A DNA stretch of 5,357 nt from an uncultured bacterium (GTDB lineage: Bacteria; Hydrogenedentota; Hydrogenedentia; Hydrogenedentales; SLHB01). Position 1 is the stretch's first letter, and each line of letters begins with the position of its first letter. This document shows positions 1 through 5,357 of this stretch, one piece after another. The translations under genes were made by a program, and so were the position numbers. Under the pieces are notes generated by a model. The model had not been told where the DNA came from. It ran no database searches and saw nothing but the letters and a program-made list of their open reading frames with translations. The stretch spans positions 1-5,357 of the forward strand of contig CALEZK010000391.1 in the NCBI GenBank assembly GCA_937928585.1. The letters run 5' to 3'.

Positions 1-1340
1 CTTACCTGGAAACGCGGCTCGCGGAGGCGGAGATAAGCGCGCGCGTGCTCGGCAGGCCCAAGCATCTCTACAGCATTTACCGCAAGATGATTCAGCAGAA
101 CAAGGGCTTCGACGAAGTCATGGACATTCTCGCGGTGCGCATCGTCACACAGACCGTTTCGGGATGTTACAACGCGCTGGGAGTTGTGCATCATTTGTGG
201 CCGCCGGTGCCGGGACGTTTCAAAGATTACATCGCCATGCCAAAGGCGAACATGTACCAATCAATGCATACGATCGTGATGCGCGAGAACGGCATGCCGC
301 TCGAGATCCAAATTCGGACGGAAGCAATGGACCGCGTTGCGCGCGATGGGATCGCGGCGCACTGGGTTTACAAGGAAGGCGGAACAGATCCAAAGCTCGA
401 CGGGCAATTGAAGTGGCTGCGTCAGATGTACGACTGGCTGCAGGACACGCATGGCCCCGACGATCTGCTTGATTCCATTCGGCGAGACGTGGGACGACCG
501 GACATTTACGTCTTCACGCCGAAGGGCGAAGTGAAAGAACTTCCGGAGGGCGCGACGCCCCTAGATTTCGCATACTACGTTCACTCCGACATCGGACACC
601 ACTGCATTGGCTCGCGTGTAAACGGCAAACTCGTGCCACTGCGATACAACTTGCAGACGGGAGATGTCGTCGAGATTCTTACTTCCCGTTCGCAAACGCC
701 ACACCTTGATTGGCTTGATGTGGTTGTAACGGGCAAGGCCAGGACACGAATCCGCCAGAAACTGCGCGAGTTGGGCGATCTTGAGCCACTTGAAGGTCAG
801 TTGCGCAAGGACCAGGTGCGCCTGCTTCCGGAAGTGAAGACGAAAATTCGGCACGTCGACGACGCGACGCGCGAGAAGCTTATTCGCGTTGATGGCAACA
901 AGGGCATTCAGGTTCAGTTTGCGAAGTGCTGCGTGCCCATGCCGGGCCATGCGATTATCGGCTACGCCACCAAGATGCCTGGGATCACGATTCACCGCGC
1001 CGACTGTCCGAATTTTGCAAAGACTACGCGCGATCCCGCTCGAATTATTGAAGCTTCATGGGATGGCGAGGACCACATTGAGATTGGCATGCGTGTTACC
1101 ACGGGCCAGCGGCCGAACATGCTGGCGGACATAACGAACGCGATCCGGCCCATGAATATCAGCATCACGCGTGCGCAGTTTCACCCGGGCGACAACGGGA
1201 AGAGTCTGTTTGAGTTCGTCTTTGAAGCGCCTGACCGCGACAGTGTCGCGCGGGTCGCCGCGACGCTTCGACAGGTTCCGGGTGTTGCGGAAGTTCAAAG
1301 TGTGCCGACTTCTTCCTTCCCGCTCGCGAAGACCTCATGA
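1..1340 (+). CDS. rel: Bifunctional-type RelA/SpoT (p)ppGpp synthetase/hydrolase, 5'-truncated
   Basis: This is the C-terminal part of a long RelA/SpoT homologue, a cytoplasmic, ribosome-associated enzyme that makes pppGpp/ppGpp from ATP and GTP/GDP and, in bifunctional members, hydrolyses it. The frame is already open at position 3, and 14 in-frame residues precede the GTG at 45. That GTG lies inside the conserved GRPKHLYSIYRKM stretch, so it is not the real start, and the HD hydrolase domain lies outside the window. Numbering from the Val at 45, the synthetase domain covers about 1-112. It has metal-binding Asp27, the RFKD motif (58-61) typical of bifunctional Rel rather than the acidic EFDD of monofunctional RelA, YQSMHT (71-76), Glu87 in LEIQIRT, and HWVYKEG. 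A TGS domain spans about 152-215. A zinc-finger (RIS) domain spans about 290-325 with Cys295, Cys296, His317 and Cys321. An ACT domain spans about 343-420. The helical segment between TGS and the zinc finger is only 53 residues, well below usual. The stop codon overlaps the uvrB start by four bases. Family assignment is very secure; the bifunctional call rests on RFKD alone. Confidence 0.97.
   Translation, partial: YLETRLAEAEISARVLGRPKHLYSIYRKMIQQNKGFDEVMDILAVRIVTQTVSGCYNALGVVHHLWPPVPGRFKDYIAMPKANMYQSMHTIVMRENGMPLEIQIRTEAMDRVARDGIAAHWVYKEGGTDPKLDGQLKWLRQMYDWLQDTHGPDDLLDSIRRDVGRPDIYVFTPKGEVKELPEGATPLDFAYYVHSDIGHHCIGSRVNGKLVPLRYNLQTGDVVEILTSRSQTPHLDWLDVVVTGKARTRIRQKLRELGDLEPLEGQLRKDQVRLLPEVKTKIRHVDDATREKLIRVDGNKGIQVQFAKCCVPMPGHAIIGYATKMPGITIHRADCPNFAKTTRDPARIIEASWDGEDHIEIGMRVTTGQRPNMLADITNAIRPMNISITRAQFHPGDNGKSLFEFVFEAPDRDSVARVAATLRQVPGVAEVQSVPTSSFPLAKTS
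1337..1340 (+). promoter_or_regulatory. ATGA stop/start overlap between rel and uvrB
   Basis: The uvrB ATG (1337-1339) overlaps the rel TGA (1338-1340). Only a weak purine run (GAAGA, 1328-1332) lies upstream, so ribosomes finishing rel most likely reinitiate on uvrB. This supports the chosen uvrB start and a shared transcript. Coupling itself is inferred from the geometry. Confidence 0.8.
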
Positions 1341-3364
1341 ACCGCCATTTTGTGATAACGTCGGAGTCCGCGCCGTTTCGCATAAATACCGTATTTCAGC
1401 CAGACGGCGATCAGCCGCGCGCGATTGCGGAACTATTGCGAGGGCTGGATGAAGGGCTTCGACACCAGGTTCTGCTTGGCGTTACAGGCTCCGGCAAGAC
1501 GTTTACGATCGCGAACGTCATTGCAACTTCCAATCGGCCCGCGTTGGTCATTGCGCCCAACAAGATCCTGGCGGCGCAGCTATACAGCGAATTCAAACAA
1601 CTTTTCCCCGAGAATGCCGTCGAGTATTTCGTTAGTTACTATGACTACTACATGCCGGAAGCGTATGTGCCGTCCACTGACACCTATATAGAAAAAGAGT
1701 CGTCGATTAACGACGAAATTGACAAAATGCGCCACGCCGCGACGCGCGCGTTAATGACGCGACGCGACGTGATTATCGTGGCGAGCGTGTCGTGTATCTA
1801 CGGCATTGGCTCTCCGGAGACGTACGGCGCGCTTCGCGTCGAGGTTGAGCCCGGCATGACGCTGTCTCGCGAGGACCTCATTGCTGGACTCGTGGCGATG
1901 CAATACGCGCGAAACGATACTGATTTTTATCGCGGGACGTTCCGCGTTCGAGGCGATACGGTGGACGTATTCCCGTCTTACGAGGCGGAACTGGCTATCC
2001 GTATCGAGTATTTTGGTGACGATATCGAATCTGTCTATGAAATCGATCCGCTGCGGGGCATCGTGAAAAGAAAACTCCGCCGCACGGCAATTTATCCCGG
2101 TTCGCACTACGCCACATCCGCGGACACAATGCAGCGCGCGATAAAAGGCATCGAATTTGAGTTGTCGGAGCGCCTCAAGGAATTACAGGAGGAAAAGAAG
2201 CTGCTCGAAGAGCAGCGGCTCGCGCAGCGCACACGTTTCGATCTCGAAATGCTCAGCGAGGTGGGCTTTTGCAGCGGCATCGAGAACTATTCACGCCATC
2301 TCGACGGGCGCATGCCCGGCGAGCCGCCGTACACGCTTCTGAATTACTTTCCCGAGGACTATCTGCTAGTTATCGACGAGAGCCATATTACTATCCCCCA
2401 GATCGGCGCCATGTACAAAGGTGACCGGAGCCGAAAGGACAAGCTCGTCGAATACGGGTTTCGCCTGCCGTGCGCGCGCGACAATCGTCCGCTAAAGATT
2501 GATGAGTTTGAGTCGCTCGCTGGTCAATGTATATACGTTAGCGCCACACCTTCTGAATTCGAGTTGAAAGCGAGCGGCGGGTTGATAGTCGAGCAGGTGG
2601 TCCGGCCAACCGGGTTAATCGACCCGGAGGTGGAAGTGCGCCCGGCAACCAATCAGGTCGACGATTTGCTGGACGAATTGCGTCGCGTTGCGATGCGCGG
2701 CGAGCGCGCTTTGGTAACCACGCTCACCAAACGCATGGCAGAGGACCTGACCGATTACCTTCGAGATTTGAATGTGCGCGTGAAGTATATGCACTCGGAT
2801 GTTGAGACGCTTGAGCGCATCGAACTTATCCGTGGGCTGCGCAGCGGCGAGTATGACGTATTGATTGGCATCAATCTGCTGCGCGAGGGACTTGACCTTC
2901 CGGAAGTCACGCTGGTCGCCATTCTGGATGCCGATAAGGAAGGGTATCTGCGGTCGGAAACGAGCCTGATTCAGACCTGCGGCCGCGCGGCACGGAATGT
3001 GAATGGCAGGGTCATCATGTATGCCGATAGTGTAACGGGCTCGATGAAACGCGCGCTGGAGGAGATGGGGCGCCGCCGCGAGAAGCAATTTGCGTACAAT
3101 AAGGCACATGGGATTACGCCACGCACCATTCAGAAAGCCATATCCGAAGTGCTCGGCAGCATTCATGAGCGCGATTACGTGACCGTAGCGAAAGCTGCTG
3201 AAGAAAAAGACCTGTACGTGCCGACGCTGAACCTCAAGAAAACGATTCAAGAACTCAAGCGCAAGATGAAGGACGCAGCAGGCAAAATGGAATTCGAGAA
3301 GGCCGCAGAGTATCGGGACCGTGTATTGGCGCTAGAGCGCCGTCAAATCGAAGAGGGGTTGTAA
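1337..3364 (+). CDS. uvrB: UvrABC excinuclease subunit B
   Basis: UvrB is the cytoplasmic ATP-driven damage-verification subunit of nucleotide excision repair. It is loaded by UvrA, holds the lesion strand and recruits UvrC for dual incision. The protein is complete at 675 residues, the usual family length. Visible motifs are Walker A GVTGSGKT (48-55), the aromatic beta-hairpin that locks DNA (about 97-112, with Tyr101, Tyr102, Tyr104 and Tyr105), the UvrA-interacting domain 2 region with RGDTVDVFPSYE (205-216), Walker B VIDESH (345-350), motif III VSATPS (401-406), HSD (486-488), GINLLREGLDLPE (511-523) and the arginine-finger motif QTCGRAARN (546-554). A C-terminal UVR motif that binds UvrC spans about 635-670. 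The ATG overlaps the preceding rel stop (ATGA) and lacks a strong Shine-Dalgarno, with only GAAGA just upstream, so translation is probably coupled to rel. Two usually invariant positions differ: Met106 where the hairpin normally has Gln (YYDYYQPEAY), and Cys548 where motif VI normally reads QTIGRAARN. Everything else indicates a functional protein. Confidence 0.99.
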   Translation: MNRHFVITSESAPFRINTVFQPDGDQPRAIAELLRGLDEGLRHQVLLGVTGSGKTFTIANVIATSNRPALVIAPNKILAAQLYSEFKQLFPENAVEYFVSYYDYYMPEAYVPSTDTYIEKESSINDEIDKMRHAATRALMTRRDVIIVASVSCIYGIGSPETYGALRVEVEPGMTLSREDLIAGLVAMQYARNDTDFYRGTFRVRGDTVDVFPSYEAELAIRIEYFGDDIESVYEIDPLRGIVKRKLRRTAIYPGSHYATSADTMQRAIKGIEFELSERLKELQEEKKLLEEQRLAQRTRFDLEMLSEVGFCSGIENYSRHLDGRMPGEPPYTLLNYFPEDYLLVIDESHITIPQIGAMYKGDRSRKDKLVEYGFRLPCARDNRPLKIDEFESLAGQCIYVSATPSEFELKASGGLIVEQVVRPTGLIDPEVEVRPATNQVDDLLDELRRVAMRGERALVTTLTKRMAEDLTDYLRDLNVRVKYMHSDVETLERIELIRGLRSGEYDVLIGINLLREGLDLPEVTLVAILDADKEGYLRSETSLIQTCGRAARNVNGRVIMYADSVTGSMKRALEEMGRRREKQFAYNKAHGITPRTIQKAISEVLGSIHERDYVTVAKAAEEKDLYVPTLNLKKTIQELKRKMKDAAGKMEFEKAAEYRDRVLALERRQIEEGL

Positions 3365-3366
3365 TG
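3353..3366 (+). promoter_or_regulatory. Shine-Dalgarno and TAATG overlap that set the start of the GH3-like gene
   Basis: GAGGGG (3353-3358) sits inside the last uvrB codons, about 5-7 bases before the ATG at 3364. That ATG shares its A with the uvrB TAA stop (3362-3364). Good spacing to a purine-rich site plus a signal peptide starting from this codon make it the likely start. No separate promoter is visible, so the gene is probably read through from uvrB. Confidence 0.8.
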
Positions 3367-5357
3367 CTCATCCGTGTGCTGATTGATAAATGCGCAGATG
3401 CGTTCTCCGGAGTACGATTACGCATATTTTTTGCGCTTTTGTTTGTTGTTTCATTGTCTGCTGCATCGTTTGCGCAAGTAAAAACAACTGACGCGACAAC
3501 GACAACAGAACAAGAGGAGAAACCGGCGGACGACACCGATGATGCGACCGCTACGCCCGCTACATCCTTGCTGGATCGCCTCCAATCCCTGTCCGTGCGG
3601 GAGCGCATCGCGCAACTCATGCTGGTCACGTTGCAGGGCGCGCCAGGGCCAAACTCCGGCGACATTGAGTTCGTAACACGCTATACGCCCGGCGGGGTGG
3701 TCATCCCAGAGGTGCTGCGGCCGACGACGGCATGCGATTACATTATCAAGTTGCGGAAGATGCCATTGGAAGCGGCGACCGGCATTCCGATGCTGATAGG
3801 CACGAACTTCTATAGCCTCCCGCGCCCTACGCCAGACAATTTTCCGCGCACATTCGTGCCAATGCCTTCGCTTATGGCAGTGGCTGCCGCGAATGATCCT
3901 GATGTGACGCAACGACTCAGCACGATGGTTGCCGGGCACATGAAGGCTATGGGCTTCAATTTTCACCTCGGCCCTGGGCTGCACCTAGCGCCAACCCTTC
4001 CCGGCGCAAAGGGATCCCTCGACTGCCTGGGAAGCGATCCGAAGTTCGTTGCCGAGAGTGGTTGCACGATTCTCCGAACACTCGAAGAGAACGGAATTCT
4101 GGGCGCCCCCACCGGTTTTCCGGGCGGCGGCTTAAATCGTACCGAAGACGGGCCCGCGGTGCTGCTCACGGCGCAAAACGCATTGCACGAAGTCGATTTA
4201 CTACCTTACAAGCGGGCCATCGAACAGGGCGCGTCGATCATTCATGTGGGCAATGTGCTGGTGCCCATGATAGAACCGGACAATTTTCCTGCCAGCATGT
4301 CGGCGCGGGTTATGAAGGATTTGCTTCGCGATGAGCTTGGATTCAAAGGCATCGTGATCGCCGGGCCCATGGATGCGCCAGAGATTGCGACGCGCTTTGA
4401 TCCGAGCGACGCTGCCGAACTTGCGATAACAGCCGGCGCGGACATGGTGTACTGGAACCAGGCCGGTCGGCGTGTGATGAAGACGGTCGATCAGATCGCG
4501 AATGCAATTACTTCGGGTCGCATTCAACAAGATACGATAGACGCCGCATTGAGCAGGGTGTTGACGGTCAAACAGGAGAAGGCGCTTGCAGGCCGGCCCA
4601 TGCCGCTGCCAAAAGACGCCGAGGCGTTGATGAAGAAGCGGTCGTATCCAAAAGAGGTCTATGAATTGGAGCGCCGCTCGATAACATTGGTTCAGAATCG
4701 AAACAATCTTTTGCCCCTAAACAAGACCAAATCAGTGCCCATCGGCGTGACGGGCGTCGTTGGTGTTGAGGCGCTCAAGGACGCGCTAGAAGAGTACATT
4801 AAGCCGGTTTCCAGCCAGGAGATCCTTACCGCGAAACATGGCGGAGAGATCTATGACTTTGAACTGGAGCGCATCACACGGCATATCTCCGGCATCAAGA
4901 CGATGGTCGTCGTGGTGACGCCGAACTTGCGCATCAACAACCAGCTCAAACTCATCACAGCGCTGCAAGGGCGCGGGTTGTCTGTCGTCGTTGTGCTTGT
5001 GGGATATCCGGACACCCTGCCGAAGCTGGATGGCGCTGAGGCGATCGTGCTGTCGTACTGTCGTCCGGATCAAACGAACATCAGCATGCGCGCGGTGGCG
5101 GATGTGCTTGTGGGGCAGGCCCCAATTGGTTTGCTCCCGGTTGTCCGGGAAATGAAGGTCGCCGTTGGCGTGCCGGCAACATATAACGTGCTCGATATCG
5201 TTCGCGCTCCCGCAGGCATGCTGCCTGTCACAATCGAATCGCCGTACGTCGCGGGGCTTGCCGTTCCGTATGATCCGACGTTTTCACTGAAGCGAACGCT
5301 TTGGGATTTTGGCGATGGCGGAAAATCCAAGGAGATGTTGGTTGATCGGGCATATGG
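3364..5357 (+). CDS. Exported GH3 (NagZ-like) family protein with degenerate active site and probable PKD domain, 3'-truncated
   Basis: The frame is open from the ATG at 3364 to the window end (664 full codons, no stop). Residues 1-37 form a Sec signal peptide with a 20-residue basic n-region, a hydrophobic core (IFFALLFVVSLSAA) and probable cleavage after SFA (Ala37). No lipobox Cys is present. A Thr/Asp/Glu-rich linker follows (39-68). Residues about 69-405 match the GH3 TIM barrel by scaffold: SLSVRERIAQLMLV, MKAMGFNF, GSDPKFV, NGILG..TGFPGGG, VDLLPYKRAIEQGA, FPASMS, LLRDELGFKGIVI, AGADMV. Residues about 438-593 match the GH3 C-terminal domain (SITLVQNRNNLLPL ... VADVLVGQAPIGLLPV). From about 622 a PKD-like domain begins, with WDFGDG at 647-652. 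Active GH3 hexosaminidases of this type cleave beta-GlcNAc from cell-wall or chitin fragments, but here the KHFPGHG, DSH and SDD motifs are TGFPGGG, EDGP and AGP, so hydrolysis looks unlikely. The protein should act outside the cytoplasmic membrane, perhaps as a glycan-binding or structural protein. Fold assignment is good; the role is unknown. Confidence 0.85.
   Translation, partial: MLIRVLIDKCADAFSGVRLRIFFALLFVVSLSAASFAQVKTTDATTTTEQEEKPADDTDDATATPATSLLDRLQSLSVRERIAQLMLVTLQGAPGPNSGDIEFVTRYTPGGVVIPEVLRPTTACDYIIKLRKMPLEAATGIPMLIGTNFYSLPRPTPDNFPRTFVPMPSLMAVAAANDPDVTQRLSTMVAGHMKAMGFNFHLGPGLHLAPTLPGAKGSLDCLGSDPKFVAESGCTILRTLEENGILGAPTGFPGGGLNRTEDGPAVLLTAQNALHEVDLLPYKRAIEQGASIIHVGNVLVPMIEPDNFPASMSARVMKDLLRDELGFKGIVIAGPMDAPEIATRFDPSDAAELAITAGADMVYWNQAGRRVMKTVDQIANAITSGRIQQDTIDAALSRVLTVKQEKALAGRPMPLPKDAEALMKKRSYPKEVYELERRSITLVQNRNNLLPLNKTKSVPIGVTGVVGVEALKDALEEYIKPVSSQEILTAKHGGEIYDFELERITRHISGIKTMVVVVTPNLRINNQLKLITALQGRGLSVVVVLVGYPDTLPKLDGAEAIVLSYCRPDQTNISMRAVADVLVGQAPIGLLPVVREMKVAVGVPATYNVLDIVRAPAGMLPVTIESPYVAGLAVPYDPTFSLKRTLWDFGDGGKSKEMLVDRAY
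5227..5357 (+). other. Probable PKD domain, cut by the window end
   Basis: Residues about 622-664 of the exported protein carry WDFGDG followed by exactly 11 residues and a Tyr, the spacing seen in PKD domains (WDFGDG...S.......Y). A short strand-rich lead-in beginning VTIESPY fits the first strands of the fold. PKD domains are Ig-like modules common in exported carbohydrate-active and surface proteins. The second half lies beyond the window. The alternative is a GH3-type C-terminal extension or the lead-in helix of a fused serine-hydrolase domain, as occurs in some GH3 proteins. Confidence 0.6.

Noticed and set aside
45..47. GTG at 45 as the start of a short rel gene
   Set aside because: It falls within the conserved synthetase stretch, and homologous residues continue upstream in frame to position 3, so the gene begins before the window.
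1738..1770. A GACGCG-rich stretch resembling a short tandem repeat (a similar run lies at 857-872)
   Set aside because: It encodes conserved UvrB sequence (RHAATRALMTRRDV) and is explained by Ala/Arg/Thr/Asp codon choice in GC-rich DNA; no regular unit is kept.
2615..3250. A 211-codon open frame on the minus strand
   Set aside because: It lies entirely antisense to conserved uvrB helicase motifs, its translation shows no recognisable domain, and GC-rich coding DNA readily gives such shadows.
3451..3984. A 177-codon open frame on the minus strand, and a second minus-strand frame at 3255-3665
   Set aside because: Both are antisense to the open + strand frame that carries the signal peptide and the start of the GH3 barrel. 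Their translations are Arg/His/Cys-rich and look like complement artefacts.
4062..4334. A 90-codon + strand frame
   Set aside because: It overlaps the GH3-like gene in another frame, and its Arg-rich translation has no domain signs. It was checked as possible evidence of a frameshift, but the main frame keeps GH3 scaffold motifs on both sides.
3364..5357. Reading the GH3-like gene as a pseudogene
   Set aside because: There are 664 codons without a stop or frame break, an intact signal peptide, a good ribosome binding site and preserved scaffold motifs. Only the active-site motifs are altered.

Overview
The window is a compact, protein-coding stretch of a bacterial chromosome with moderately high GC. 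It holds three genes on the + strand, nose to tail, with essentially no intergenic DNA. The first runs in from the left edge and the third runs off the right edge. No RNA genes, mobile elements, CRISPR arrays, repeats, terminators or convincing promoters were seen. The third gene encodes a Sec signal peptide with a large exported domain, which fits a diderm or otherwise secretion-rich bacterium. The Rel protein has the long bifunctional architecture with RFKD, TGS, zinc-finger and ACT parts. The exported GH3-like protein with a probable PKD domain would suit an uncultured PVC/FCB-type or Hydrogenedentes-like lineage. That taxonomic placement is a guess and not proven by the sequence.

Layout. 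(1) Positions 1-1340: the C-terminal two thirds of a long RelA/SpoT-type (p)ppGpp synthetase/hydrolase; the HD hydrolase part lies upstream of the window. (2) Positions 1337-3364: a complete uvrB, the damage-verification helicase of nucleotide excision repair, whose ATG overlaps the rel stop codon (ATGA). (3) Positions 3364-5357: a 5'-complete, 3'-truncated gene whose ATG shares a base with the uvrB stop (TAATG). It encodes an exported protein with a glycoside hydrolase family 3 (NagZ-like) barrel, a GH3 C-terminal domain and the beginning of a probable PKD domain.

The two overlapping junctions imply one polycistronic, translationally coupled unit linking alarmone metabolism, DNA repair and a cell-envelope protein. 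The functional link is not obvious and may simply be genome compaction.

The most notable observation is in gene 3. Its GH3 scaffold is clearly recognisable, but every landmark active-site motif of NagZ-type enzymes is replaced: the KHFPGHG loop, the Asp-Ser-His acid/base dyad, the SDD nucleophile, the substrate-binding Asp and Arg, and the barrel-strand His. The reading frame is nevertheless open for 664 codons. This points to a maintained, exported GH3 pseudoenzyme rather than a decaying gene. A second point is the unusually short region between the TGS and zinc-finger domains of the Rel protein.
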